Below are positions 24,779 to 35,605 of a stretch of DNA of 64,000 nt, one piece after another. The stretch is from positions 5,453,239-5,517,238 of the forward strand of contig OX457061.1 of the NCBI GenBank assembly GCA_949752795.1. Direction: 5' to 3'. The stretch is from Hyperoodon ampullatus (Eukaryota > Chordata > Mammalia > Artiodactyla > Ziphiidae). The notes beneath the pieces were generated by a model, which did not search any database, had not been told where the DNA came from, and saw nothing but the letters and a program-made list of their open reading frames with translations. Made by a program: the position numbers and the translations under genes. Position 1 is the first letter of the stretch. Every line of letters begins with the position of its first letter.

Positions 24779-25790
24779 TATTTGGTTTTCAGAAGCTTAA
24801 CTAGGTTGTGTCCAGGGCTGGTTTTCTGAGGTTCACAGAGTGTCTTGGATTTGTGGATTCCTGTTCAACAAATTTGAAAAAGCTTGGCCATTGTCTCTTC
24901 AAAAATTTTTTTTCTCACCAATTCTGTCTCCTCTCATTTTGGGACTCTGATTGCATTATGTTGAATTGCCTGATACTGCTGCACAGGTCACTGATGCTCT
25001 GTCCAATTGTTTTTCAGTCTCTCGGAGCTTCATTTTAGGTAATTTCTATGGACATATTTTCAAGTTCACTGTTCTTCTGTAGTATTCACTCTGCTGTTCC
25101 ACCTGTCTAATCGTTTTTTATTTTGGATATTAAACTTCAGATACAGACTGACTTTCTATTTGTTTTTGTAATTCCCATTTCTCTTCTGAGATTCCTTATT
25201 CAACCATTCTTTTATTTTCCTGTAAATCCTTGAGCACAACAGTTATTATAAAGTCTCTGCCTGTTAGTTCTAATACTGGATCATCTGTAGGTTATTTTTT
25301 GTTGATTTCTAAAGTATGACCGTAGGTCCCCCTTTTCATTTTGCTTCTTCATATGTTACATACCTTTTTTTGTTTGTTAGGTATACTGGACTTTATACAG
25401 AGGAACGGTGGTGTGGTGACTGAGGAATGCTAGCGTGTTCCCCAGAGAGTGAGAGACCACTCTCGTCTGTGTCCTAAAGTGAGGAGGCAATTATTCAGAT
25501 CTCACTAAGTGTCCAGTTGATCGGGAACTGGTTCACAGATTTAGACCGAACTCACCTCTGGTTAGCCAAACTCTGTCTTTGCTTAGGGCTTAGGTTATTT
25601 GTCGTATAAGTGTTGGAGCCTGGAGCCAGGAGGCAGTTAGGCTGCAGTGCTACCTTTGGATTCAACAGTTTCAGAGAACAGGAGGTTGCAAGACTGCAAG
25701 TTCTTTTTACTTTACTTTCTTTCTCTCAGCAAAATTGGGGGAGAGGTGAATAGAGGATTTTTATACTGAACTTGCAAGTCTTTCAGACTC
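24779..25790 (-). repeat. Old LINE-like AT-rich stretch
   Basis: Phrases such as CTGTTCAACAAATTTG, ATGCTCTGTCCAATTG and CTAATACTGGATCATCTGTA resemble reverse-oriented old L1 sequence. Family and ends are uncertain. Confidence 0.45.
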
Positions 25791-25829
25791 CAATTTGTTG
25801 TTGTTGTTGTTTTTTTAAAAGCAGCTTTA

Positions 25830-27025
25830 CTGGGATATAATTCATATACCATACAACTCACTGATTTAAAGTATAAAATTCAGGACTTCCCTGGTGGCAC
25901 AGTGGTTAAGAATCCACCTGCCAATGCAGGGGACACTGCTTCGAGCCCTGGTCCAGGAAGATCCCACATGCTGCGGAGCAACTAAGCCCATGAGCCACAA
26001 CTACTGAGCCTGCGCTCTAGAGCCCACGAGCCACAACTACTGAAGCCCGCGTGCCTAGAGCCCGTGCTCCTCAACAGGAGAAGCCATCACAATGAGAGGC
26101 CCACGCACCACAACAAAGAGAGGCCCCTGCTTGCCGCAGCTAGAGAAAGCCCGCGTGTGGCAACGAAGACCCAACGCAGCCAAAAATAAATAAATAAATA
26201 AATTTATAAAGTATAAAATTCAATGGTTTTGGTATATTACATCTTTAAGTTTTAAAAAGTGTGGTAAAATATGTATGACATAAAACTTGCCCTTTTAATC
26301 ATCTTTTAGTATACAATTGAGTGGCATTAATTATATTCACAATGTTGTGCAACAATTACCACTATCTCCAAAATTTTTCATCACCAAAACCGAAATTCTG
26401 TAACCACTGAACAAGACTCCCTGGTCCCTCCTCCCCCCAGTGCCTGGTAGGCTCTAATCTACTTCCCGGCTCTATGGATTTACCTATTCTAAATATTCCA
26501 TACAAGTGGAATCATACAATATTTGTCCTTTTATATCTGGCTCATTTTACTTAACATAATGTATTCACGATTTATCCATGTGTAATATGAATCACAACCC
26601 TATTCCTTTTGAAGGCTGAATAATATTCCTATGTATGAACAGACCACCTTTTGTTTATCCAATCCTCTGTTGATGAACACTGGGTTGTTTCCATCTTTTG
26701 GCCACTGTGAATAATGCGGCAATGAGCAGTGGTGAGCAAGTGTCTGAGTTCTACTGCTGGGTCATATGACAGTTCTATGTTTAGCTTTTCAAGGAACCTG
26801 TTTTCCACAATGGCTGTACCATTTTCCATTCCAACCAGCAATATACGAGGGTTCCAATCTCTCCAATCTTTGTCAATACTTGTTATTCTTTGTTGTTTTT
26901 TAAAAAAATTATAGCCCTCCTAGTGGTTGTGGAGTGGTATCTCATTATGGTTTTGATTTTCATTTTCCTAATGTTTATAATACTACTGATTATCTTTTCG
27001 TGTGTTTATCGGTCATTTGTTTGCC
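25830..27025 (-). mobile_element. Old L1 3' region, reverse orientation, split by a SINE
   Basis: AGTGTGGTAAAATATGTATG, TGGAATCATACAATATTTGT, TGTTGATGAACACTGGGTTG and CTGGGTCATATGACAGTTCT are the complement of an L1 3'UTR/ORF2 end. It is split by the CHR element at 25883-26207. Confidence 0.75.
25883..26207 (+). mobile_element. CHR SINE, long form, with 15-bp TSD
   Basis: It runs from GGACTTCCCTGGTGGCACAG to GACCCAACGCAGCC and an (AAAT)n tail. The duplication AAAGTATAAAATTCA is at 25868-25882 and 26208-26222. It was inserted into an older reverse-oriented L1. Confidence 0.92.
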
Positions 27026-27214
27026 TTCATTGTTGCCAATAGCTTCCTTTGGCTTCTCCAGCCAGTAAATTTCCTTCGGCAAGGCCTCTCTTCCACTTCC
27101 TAAACCCAGACCTGACATTTGCCCCTAAAAGCTGCTGTAACATCAAGCTCACCTACGATTAACTCCCCTGTCTGGAAATCAATTCAACAAGGCTTTCTGC
27201 CATGTTTTGATGGT

Positions 27215-27605
27215 CTCATTGTGACAGATTATATTTTCCAAAGATGGTCACAGTAGTATTTCTAGACCTAAATGCTCTTCTAGAGCAAGAGGTGCAGTCT
27301 ATTCCCCTCCCCTTGAACCTGGGTGGGGCTTTGTCACTGCCTTGAACAAGAAGATGCAGTATACATGATGCTCTGTGACTTCTGAGGACAGCCTCTGCCT
27401 GGCTCCCTCTCTTTCTTGGAATATTCTTCTGTGGAATCCAGCCACCATGTTGTAAGGAAGCCCAGGCCATACAGAGAAGCCTCATGTAGATGTTGTAGCC
27501 AAGAGTTCCAGTTAAGGTTGGAACTAACAGCCAAGCCAACCACTGGAGAATGCTACTGAGTTTTGGGGTAATTTGTTACACAGCACTAGATAATTCTAAT
27601 ATCCA
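27215..27605 (+). repeat. MaLR-like LTR fragment (probable)
   Basis: The end GGTAATTTGTTACACAGC and the middle CTCTTTCTTGGAATATTC and CAGCCACCATGTTGTAAGGA look like an ERVL-MaLR type LTR. No internal retroviral genes are present. Confidence 0.45.
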
Positions 27606-28420
27606 CAGAATTAGTGTGATTTTCACACCAGCTGGATTTTTCTTGGTATTATGATGAAAATGAAGTTCTTCTATATCCTGGCCAGAATCTACCTGTATCC
27701 TTAGATTTTTCTGAGAATACCCCTACTACCTGAAAATTCATTCATTTTTACAATGCTTATCCTGTGCTAGCCACAGTCCTAAGCACTGGGGATATAGCAA
27801 CAAATATAACAGATAAAGCCCCTGCCATGATAGAAAAAAAATTCATTTGAAGTTCTAGCCCCTCCAGTTGCAAATATAATTTCTGTGAAGGAAGAACATG
27901 AGGTGCAGGGCCGTAACCAACATGGAGTTTATCACAGTAAGCTTTAACTCTCTTGGCTCAAATTATTCCTGCGAGAGAGAGAAAAAATTTATGTCTGTGA
28001 AAGTCAGGCATGTAGCTCTAATTTGTTCATTTCCACAATGTAGTAACGTTCTACTAAAGAATAATGTAAGTTCATCTACCCAGTGGAATGGCCATAACCG
28101 TCTGGGTTGCTTCTAGCCCTCAGTTATTATAACATTGTACCCTGGTGCACAGGTGCATCAGTTTCTCTAAAGAACAAACTAAGAGTGGAACCACAGGGCT
28201 TTACTAGATCACACCAGACTATTTTCCAAGGTGGTGTGCCAACCTACGCCCCAGCTAAGAGTGTACATGAGTTTCTGTGGCTCTGCATATCTGCCGACAT
28301 TTGGTATTGTTGGGCTTTAAAATTTTTGCTGTGTTACAGGTGTGCATCTCTTAGTGGTTTTACTTTGTGTTACTAATTAAGTTGAATATGTTTATGGTCC
28401 TCTGGCTACCCGTTTTAAAA
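27606..28420. other. Intron 30 segment, old repeats only
   Basis: A diverged MIR/L2-like piece (27730-27830, CAATGCTTATCCTGTGCTAG) and an old L1-like end near 28190-28390 are suggested. No gene is seen. Confidence 0.4.
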
Positions 28421-28424
28421 AATG

Positions 28425-28701
28425 TTTTCTTATTTCTCTCTTTTTCTAAATTGTGGTAAAATATACATGAAACTTGCCATTTTAAGCTTTTTATCCCCCA
28501 TGCGTCTGGGGCATGAGCCAGGCATGGGCACAAACCAAAAGCCAAGCTGGGATAAACAAGGAGTTGCTTCGTCCCTGGCTGATATGAGACAGGCACCAGC
28601 AACTAGGTGCCACTCGACCCAGGTCAGGGGCAACATTTTAAGGATTTTAAGTGTATAATTCAGTGGCATTGAGTACATTCCACAATGCTGTGTAACCAAC
28701 A
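28425..28701 (-). mobile_element. Old L1 3' fragment interrupted by 147-bp insert
   Basis: AATTGTGGTAAAATATACAT and, after an interruption, GTGTATAATTCAGTGGCATT belong to the same L1 3'UTR seen at 26250. The piece 28487-28633 between them is foreign to it and flanked by CATTTTAAG repeats. Confidence 0.6.
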
Positions 28702-28715
28702 CTATCCTTTTTTAT

Positions 28716-28930
28716 TTTTATTTATTTATTTATTTTTTTGTGGTACGCGGGCCTCTCACTGTTGTGGCCTCTCCCGTTGCGGAGCACAGGCTCCGGATGC
28801 ACAGGCTCAGCAGCCATGGCTCACGGGCCCAGCCGCTCCGCGGTATATGGGATCCTCCCAGACCGGGGCACGAACCCGTATCCCCTGCATCGGCAGGCGG
28901 ACTCTCAACCACTGCGCCACCAGGGAGGCC
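28716..28930 (-). mobile_element. CHR SINE, short form, with 14-bp TSD
   Basis: Reverse-oriented from a TTTAT-rich tail and TGGTACGCGGGCCTCTCACT to CCACCAGGGAGGCC. The repeat CTATCCTTTTTTAT is at 28702-28715 and from 28931. It is in the sense orientation of NUP214 intron 30. Confidence 0.9.
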
Positions 28931-29045
28931 CTATCCTTTTTTATGAAGCCTCTTGTCCTTTTTCCTTCTGTTGTGTTTTCTATTAAGTTTTCTATATACA
29001 GAGCTCAATGAATTTTGACATATAACTGTTTATGATGTTCAACTT

Positions 29046-29255
29046 TTTTTTTTTTTTGGCTGCGTTGGGTCTTCATTGCTCCGCGCGGGGGCTTTCTCTA
29101 GTTGTGGTGAGTGGGGGCTACTCTTCGTTGCAGTGTGCGGGCTTCTCGTTGCGGTGCCTTCTCTTGTTGTGAAGCACAAGCTCTAGGCGCGCGGGCTCAG
29201 TAGTTGTGGCACACGGGCTTAGTTACTCCGCCGCATGTGGGCTCTTCCTGTACCT
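29046..29255 (-). mobile_element. CHR SINE, long form, 5'-truncated
   Basis: Poly-T followed by GGCTGCGTTGGGTCTTCATT, CTAGTTGTGGTGAGTGGGGG, GGCTCAGTAGTTGTGGC and CGCATGTGGGCTCTTCCTG is the complement of the long-form body. The tRNA head with its A and B boxes is missing. Confidence 0.85.
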
Positions 29256-30090
29256 GGTATTTTCAAGTTTGTCTTATATTTCTTTACGGCACGTAAAACA
29301 CAGCTGTTTTATAGTCTAGGAAGTCTCTGGAAACGTGTGTCTCATGTTTATTCTGGCTCTTGATCATAGTTCCTTGTTTCCTGTTGTGATGAATTTACGT
29401 GTGGGCATCAATGTCCTTAAAAATTATCTGAGGCCTACAGTTACTTTTCTTCAGAGTGGCCTGTGCTCTTCTGCCAGACATCTGGAGACACCACCATCCT
29501 CGGATCGGGTCAAGCCGCATTCTCAGGCCGAGACCGGTGAATCTGGAGTCACAGCTTATCGTGGGGAGGGTCTCTTTTAGCCCTCCCACTTTGTACACGT
29601 CTTGGTGAATGATGTCTGCCCCTCTGCCCTTTTGGGCTTGTTAACATAGGCAATTCAGGTGCTCTCAGATTAGCAGATGCTCTCAGGGCAGAACTGGCTT
29701 CTGTGCTCCACTCACTTCTACAGGTTCCCATTTTCCCTTTAATCTGGTTTGGTTAAATACCTTGCTAGTTTATAAGTGCTTTTGAAACTATGGTTTGTAC
29801 GTTTTATGTAGCCATTTTTAGCTGTTTTCAGTGGGGAACTTGAGAACCAAAAGTCCTGTTTCTCGGTCAAGGATCACTGATTAGGGCAGGGCCCATCTTC
29901 TAAGGAAAAAAGTGATAAAGAAAATCTCCTACTGAACACTTGGAAGAAACATATAATATGGCTACCAGTTCCTTAACTACTGGACAAGTACCAACCCCAC
30001 CTTTACAAAGTCACAATCGTTTCCAATATATCAGAGTACCTTATGAAGTTACTATGATCTAAAAGCAGCTAGCTTTTACAACAGTAAATT
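29256..30090. other. Intron 30 segment, nothing recognised
   Basis: No named repeat or coding signal is recognised. Confidence 0.35.
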
Positions 30091-30094
30091 TAAC

Positions 30095-30235
30095 CCCTCT
30101 GGGTCCTCCATATCCTCATCTGTCAAATGGGGATAATAACAGCATTACCTTATACAAGTATTAATGATTCCATGACTCAGTGTGTGTATAGCACTTAAAA
30201 CCACACCCAGCACACAGATAACCACTAGCTAGACA
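30095..30235 (+). repeat. MIR SINE fragment
   Basis: TCATCTGTCAAATGGGGATA then ATAACAGCATTACC and GTATAGCACTTAAAACCACA match the MIR 3' half. Confidence 0.65.
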
Positions 30236-30367
30236 AAGTGAAACGGCTCAGGTCACCGAAAGGTCCCTGGACTATATACTGCTTCCCACAGGCGCCATAT
30301 ACAATTTCCGTTGCATATTCTTCTTCATCTTATTTAAACAATGACTTAAAAAAAATAAAAACTCTTA

Positions 30368-30450
30368 GCTCAACGGCCTTTAAAAAAAAAAAAAAAGGCC
30401 AAGGACCAGATTTAACCCATGGGCCATAGTTTGCCAATCCCTGGCCTAAC
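30368..30450 (-). repeat. hAT-type nonautonomous element fragment
   Basis: Downstream of an A run the sequence AACCCATGGGCCATAGTTTG then CCAATCCCTGG is the terminal part of the element family also present at 60690-60895 (GTCAGCAAAC...GTTTGCCAACCC). Confidence 0.5.
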
Positions 30451-30631
30451 AACAGGCAGAAGATTGATGGAAATCAGGCAGTGTGCTCTAAAGTGCTTCC
30501 CGAGAGGACTTTCACACAAGGATCAAAACTGTAGTGATTCTCTGAAATCAGAGGCTGAGACTTCTGCGTCCCCAAGGGAGCTACAGAAGGCAGAGCTTGA
30601 GAACAACAGGGCTGTTTGCTGGGGCTGGTGA

Positions 30632-30718
30632 CATCCTATAGGAACGTGACTGATTACATCCTACAGGACTGGTTACATCCTACGGGAACATGACTGATTG
30701 CATCCTATAGGAACGATG
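30632..30718 (+). repeat. Imperfect minisatellite, units of 25/19/25/18 bp
   Basis: Four units begin CATCCTAYAGGA or CATCCTACGGGA, at 30632, 30657, 30676 and 30701. Units one and three share GAACRTGACTGATT. The array lies 52 nt after the 5' splice site of exon 30. Confidence 0.85.
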
Positions 30719-30770
30719 CAAATGGGTTTGATACATGTTGACACGAATAGAGGCAAACATCCATATTTAC

Positions 30771-30841
30771 CTGGCCAAAGACTGTTCCACCAGTACTGGC
30801 TGCTTGACCAAACAAAGAACCAGTGTTACTAGACCCAAAAC
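30771..30841 (-). CDS. NUP214: NUP214 exon 30
   Basis: This is a 71-nt exon with acceptor TATTTTACAG and donor CCAG|GTAAAT. It encodes [19 protein letters not shown] then TVFGQ, giving three FG motifs. Human reads [17 protein letters not shown] at the same place. It ends in phase 0, and exon 31 begins with another Gln codon. A small tandem repeat lies about 52 nt after the donor. Confidence 0.96.
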
Positions 30842-32100
30842 CTGTAAAATAAAAAGAAAACCAAAGTTTAATTTGGATGAACCTTCTATAATATCAAAGT
30901 TTTGTTTTTTCTTTTTTAAATGGCATTCAGGTGTGCTAAAGTGCCTCACAATAAATCAACTCACGAAGAAAATCTGTTTTCCTACCTAGGAAATGGAGAA
31001 AATTATGAGTAAATAACTTAAAAAAACCTTTTTTTTCATTGCTAGAATTTTATAATAGTAAAAAAAGTCCCGAAGTCCCAAGGACTGAATCCTTGTCTCC
31101 TACCAAACCCCAGGTGGGTGAGGACTCTGAGTAGTTCCCCTAGACTTACAGCTGCCAAGAAGTGCTTCCAGTGACTGACTTAAAATCATGAATATTCCTA
31201 CTCCCCGGTTACCTCTAATCTCAAATACCAGATTCTTTCAGGGTAGTTTATCTTTCTTCTAGGTGGCATAACGTGGTTGAGGTGCTGAGTTAACAGGGCC
31301 TTGGAAAATCAAGCAGAACTATATTTTATAATAAAAGAGCCCCAGATGAGGAGTTGGAGGACAAGAGTTCCAGGCTCATTTCTGCTACTGGTCTAGGCAG
31401 GGGAGCTCAGGCAAGTCTCAGTTCCTCAACCAGCGCTGGAGGGGGCTGCTCGGGTTATCTTTCCACCTAGCTCCTGCAGGAAAGAAGGGTTTTTCAGAGG
31501 TTCTCGTTGTACTGAAATAGTTGTGATTATACTTGTGAACGAGGATTCTCAAGTTTTGGCTGCAGAACAAAAAGATGCACTAGTGACAGCATTAACTACC
31601 CTACTCTCTTTGACCCACAGGCCTCTTCCCTGCCCGTTCTCTAGACCAACTTATCACATCTCCCGTCACTCAAACAGGCGACCAGCCTCTTCACAGGGCA
31701 TCAGATGGATCCCAAAACTGTCTTGCACCACTGTGTTCTTGAAGCGGAACATAGTGGGAGCTTCACAAACATTTGTTGAAGGCAGGAAGGAAATGACTTC
31801 CTTTCTAATAAATTATGAACCAGTTTCAAATAAATTTTCACCAAAGGAATGAACACCCAGTTACTTGTAATCCTGTCCACCAAGAAATCACTGATCCTTG
31901 ATTCCGCCCCCATCCCCTGAGCCTGATGGCTGAAGAAATGCCTTTCATAAGATAACCATGGAGAAAGGAAAATTAGAAAAGATATTCGAGTTATCCTGTC
32001 TACTGGTTTTAGGAGCAAAAGCAGCTGCTAAGATTGGACATGCAATAGTGAGGATTACATTTTACTTTCAAAAATAGTAAAATTTAAAGATTTGGTTTTT
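30842..32100. other. Intron 29 main part
   Basis: It is mostly unique-looking, with a MIR-like piece at about 31340-31440 (AGAGTTCCAGGCTCATTTCT, CAGGCAAGTCTCAGTTCCTC). No coding exon is seen. Confidence 0.45.
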
Positions 32101-32116
32101 TAGAAGAATTACACTG

Positions 32117-32321
32117 GGGCTTCCCCAGTGGCGCAGTGGTTGAGAGTCCGCCTGCCGACGCAGGGGACACAGGTTTGTGCCCCGGTCCGGGAGGATCCCA
32201 CTTGCCGCAGAGCGGCTGGGCCCGTGAGCCATGGCCGCTGAGCCTGCGCGTCCAGAGCCTGTGCTCCGCAACGGGAGAGGCCACAACAGTGAGAGGTCCG
32301 CGTACCGCAAAAAAAAAAAAA
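32117..32321 (+). mobile_element. CHR SINE, short form, with 13-bp TSD
   Basis: It runs from GGGCTTCCCCAGTGGCGCAG to CGTACCGC plus an A run. The repeat AAGAATTACACTG is at 32104-32116 and 32322-32334. It is antisense in intron 29, about 540 nt downstream of exon 29 in the transcript. Confidence 0.92.
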
Positions 32322-32424
32322 AAGAATTACACTGAAAATAAAAAAAATATCCAACTTCTCAAATGTCACTATTTGCCCTTCTAGAAAGCAAGGTGGTTGT
32401 CAGAGTAAATACGAAATACCGGCA

Positions 32425-32560
32425 GCACAGAGGACTAGGATGAGGAGCTCTGGAGTCTAGTCCTGGCTCCACTACTGGCACTAAATGACATTAGATCAGT
32501 CACCTCGAGGCTTGACAGGTTTGGACATAATGACCTCTAAAGCACCTTGCAAATGTAAAA
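32425..32560 (+). repeat. MIR SINE fragment
   Basis: GAGCTCTGGAGTCTAGTCCT then GGCTCCACTACTGGCACTAA and GATCAGTCACCTCGAGG follow the MIR core. Confidence 0.6.
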
Positions 32561-32858
32561 TTTCATACTTATGAGTCATTCATTACTTGCCACGACTTTA
32601 CACCTGTTTCTCTCCCCCCATGAAACTGGCACTCCGGTGGCTAGGAGAGTGGAGAACTTGCTGAGAAGCAAACTGGAGCTGCAGTGATTAGACCAAAGAA
32701 ATGCCCGAGACTGCCAGTGGTCAGGCTCCCTTCCGGACTTTCCAGAGCCTCTTCTGTTTTCCTTTCCTTTCTTTTAATCACCAAACTAATGCAGATTTGC
32801 TGCAAATGTTTCAAATATACAGAGGACAACAAAGTAAAAATCTTCTATAAATTCTTAC

Positions 32859-34676
32859 CTGAAGCTTGACAAAAGCTAAACCCAGAGGATGGCGCTGTCG
32901 TGGTGGTGGCTGAGGTGCCACCGAACACAGAGCCTCCCTGCCCAAAGCCAGGACTCTGGCCAAAAGCAGGAGGGCTGCTCTGGCCAAAGAGTCCCCCTCC
33001 AGTGTTGGCAGAAGACTGTCCAAATGAGAAGGAGCTGGAGCTACTGGCGTTTGAAGATGCACCGAAGACGTTCCCACTGGTGGACGCGGGCGTGGAGGAT
33101 GCGGACTGACCAAAAGCTGGCACGGAGCTGAAGCCGGGCTGAGTGAAGGAAAAGCTGCTCGCGGGGCTGCTGGTCGGCTGCCCGAAGGCCGGGGCCTGCC
33201 CGAAGCTCGTCTGTCCAAAGACCGTCGGGGTGGAGGTGCCAAACGCTGGGCTGCCGAACCCCGAGCCGCTGACCTGTGGCGCGGCAGCCGCCGTGCTGGC
33301 GATGCTGCCCGCCTGCTGCCCGAACAGGCTAGGGGCGGTGCTGGCAGCCACCTGCCCGAACATGGGGGTCGCCGAGGGGGTGGTGGCTGTGTGGCCGGTG
33401 AGCTGGCTGAAAGCCGAGCTAGAGCTGGCGGCTGGTGGCTGAGTAAAGACAGGCGAGCCCGAAGTGACCGCCCCAAACACTGCGGGCTCTGTGGCTGGGC
33501 CTGGAGCATCACTGGAAACAGTGCTGGAGGTGGCGGGAGGCCTGGATGTTTCCGGGGCCACGGGGCTGGCACCTGGGACAGCAGGTGCTGCGACGGCGAT
33601 CTGCCCAGGCGCGGCCGGGGTGGGGGCAGGGGACGGCGGTTCGGTCTTGGCGTCCGGGGCCCCGGTGGCTGCCGGAGTGGCCTCCGTGGACGGCGCTAGG
33701 ATGGTGGCACTGGGCGCTGCCGTACCAGGGCTGCTGGCCGCAGGCTGGGAGAGAGCAGGCTCCTTCTTCACAGAGTCAGACGTTTGAGAAGGAGCCTGGG
33801 GAAGCTGGGCGGATGGCTGCTGCCCTAGGAGGGAGGCTGTTGACACCAAGGCCTCACTACCACCTGGCTTCTCAGGCAGAGCCAATGACGTGGCTGCCTC
33901 CGTGCTTTTACCGGAGGATGTGGGCAGGGTGGGAGCAGACGGTGAACTCAGGAGGCTGCCAAACGACAAGGCAGGGAGGGACGTAGGAAGGGGTGTGGCA
34001 GCGGCAGAGGACGGCGCTGTACTACTTGTCTGCTGGCCTCCGAACGGAAAACTGGTCTTACTACCGCTTAGCGATAGCCCCCCAAAACTGATTACGCTGG
34101 AGGGTCCCGCACTGGTGAGCGGCAGGCTGCCAAAGACGCCAGTCGAGGAACTGCCGGGGCTGGGGCCGGCCGCCGCCGCCAGGGTCACTGCAGTGGCAGC
34201 CGCAGAGGAGGTCACGGGAGGCTCCGCGGGCTTCCCCAGGACCACGGGGCCGGTGAAACTAAACCCGGAGGGGACGGCCGAAGTCTTGGTGGGCTGTGCA
34301 CTAGCACCAGTCCCGCCTGGGGATGAAGCCTTACTGGCTGCCTTTGTAGAGTCATCTGCTTGGCCAACCCGCAGTCCTGAAAAACTTCCTAGAGTCTCTC
34401 CAGCCAGAGAACTTGGAAACAGAAGCTCTCCCAACTTGGACGGCGGAGCTTCCAGCTTGCCAGAGGGGGTGGAAAGAGCGATTCCAGAAGGTGCCACGGG
34501 CCTGCCGCCGGACGGAGCAGGCTCCCCAGGAGACGGACCAGCGGCTCCCGTGCTACTTGACGTCGTCATTCCCGAGGCAGGTGAGCTTTCAGGAACGGCC
34601 TCGTAGAAAGGTTTGCCTGTCCCGCCAAAGGAGAATGTGTCCAGCTGGTTTGACTCTTTGCCGGGGGGTGGTGCCC
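32859..34676 (-). CDS. NUP214: NUP214 exon 29 (giant FG-repeat exon)
   Basis: This is an 1818-nt exon (2 nt + 605 codons + 1 nt), acceptor TTTCTTGCTAG, donor TCAG|GTAAGA. It starts [19 protein letters not shown], includes the conserved block [19 protein letters not shown] and [11 protein letters not shown], and ends [10 protein letters not shown] count 20 FG dipeptides. They are sparse in the first two thirds (VFGSLP, ISFGG, LSFGSLL) and dense in the last third (MFGQ, LFGQ, AFGQ and VFGQ runs). The FG repeats are unfolded, form the pore's cohesive permeability phase and bind transport receptors (family knowledge). The exon is GC- and CpG-rich, with Pro/Ala-rich stretches where human has more Ser/Thr. 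A few residues are inserted relative to human near [15 protein letters not shown]. No stop or frameshift interrupts it. Confidence 0.98.
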
Positions 34677-35066
34677 CTAGCAAGAAAAAGAAATTAGGAA
34701 ATGGACTGGATTTCACAAAATATGACCTATCACAGTCTCACTGACTTTTCTAAGCCAAAGCCTCCCTCCTCCCTTGATACTGTCAGGGACAGCTTGTTCT
34801 GACAGCAGCAGACAGAACAAACGCTTCTCCGCAGGAACGTTAGCTCTGAGTCATCCCACTGAGGTGGGATGAACGAACGTTCTCTTTAGGACCATTAAAT
34901 CACAACAAATACACCTCGATCTAGAGTACAGGAAATTAACCTAGTGGTCCAAAAGAGAAAGAAAAGGCATCTTCCCACATTTCCCCCGTGTGCGCGCCAC
35001 AATAACATTCATGGCAACAGTACTAGCCTATGGACCTCCTGAGAGACCAGGAATTGATCCTTTGGT

Positions 35067-35184
35067 GTTTTTTTTTGGCCGCATCGTGCGGCTTGTGGGA
35101 TCTTAGTTCCCCAAACAGGGACTGAATCCAGGCCCTTGACAGTGAGAGCACGGAGTCCTAATCACTGGACCACCAGGGAATTCC
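35067..35184 (-). mobile_element. tRNA-derived SINE, short older subfamily
   Basis: GGCCGCATCGTGCGGCTTGT, GGGATCTTAGTTCCCC and GGACCACCAGGGAATTCC are the reverse of a CHR-related SINE lacking the long body. TCCTTTGGT flanks it at 35058-35066 and 35185-35193. Confidence 0.8.
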
Positions 35185-35309
35185 TCCTTTGGTTTTATGG
35201 ACAGATAAAGTGTCAATCCACAGGCAATCATTTTTACCTATAATTAAGGGCTACTTCCTAGTGCTCTCCTCACTAAGTGCTTTCACGGTGGCAGTGTGGC
35301 CACATGGTC

Positions 35310-35515
35310 AAGGACATGGGTGGGCTCTGAGGCTGGGGGCTCTGCCACTTGCTGGCTGTGCAACTCTGGAAAAGTTAATTGACTTCTCTGGGCTTCAATT
35401 TCTCCATTTGGAAGAAAGCGGTAATAACAGTACGTACCTCACAGAGTTGTTACGAAGATTAAATGAAATACAGGTAAAGCACTCACAAGGCCTGGTAAAA
35501 AAAACTGATCAATAA
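35310..35515 (+). repeat. MIR SINE, nearly full length
   Basis: TGCCACTTGCTGGCTGTGCA, TGACTTCTCTGGGCTTCAAT, GTACCTCACAGAGTTGTTAC and GATTAAATGAAATACAGG occur in MIR order. Confidence 0.8.
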
Positions 35516-35605
35516 AGACTAATTTGATACTTACAAACTGAAATTGGTCTATCCAAAGTGCTGGTTGATGTTTCTAACTCCATGCTGTTTTAAAAAGTCT
35601 GTCTA

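Noticed and set aside
30632..30718. CRISPR-like array
   Set aside because: Units are adjacent, imperfect and without unique spacers, and the genome is mammalian. It is a minisatellite.
32811..33572. 253-codon minus-strand ORF in another frame of exon 29
   Set aside because: It overlaps the NUP214 frame, which is proven by splice phase and homology. The Pro/Arg/Ser-rich product is a frame-shifted reading.
33890..34606. 238-codon plus-strand ORF opposite exon 29
   Set aside because: It is an antisense shadow of the GC-rich coding exon. Codon bias and lack of stops on one strand open the other. No domain or splice structure supports it.
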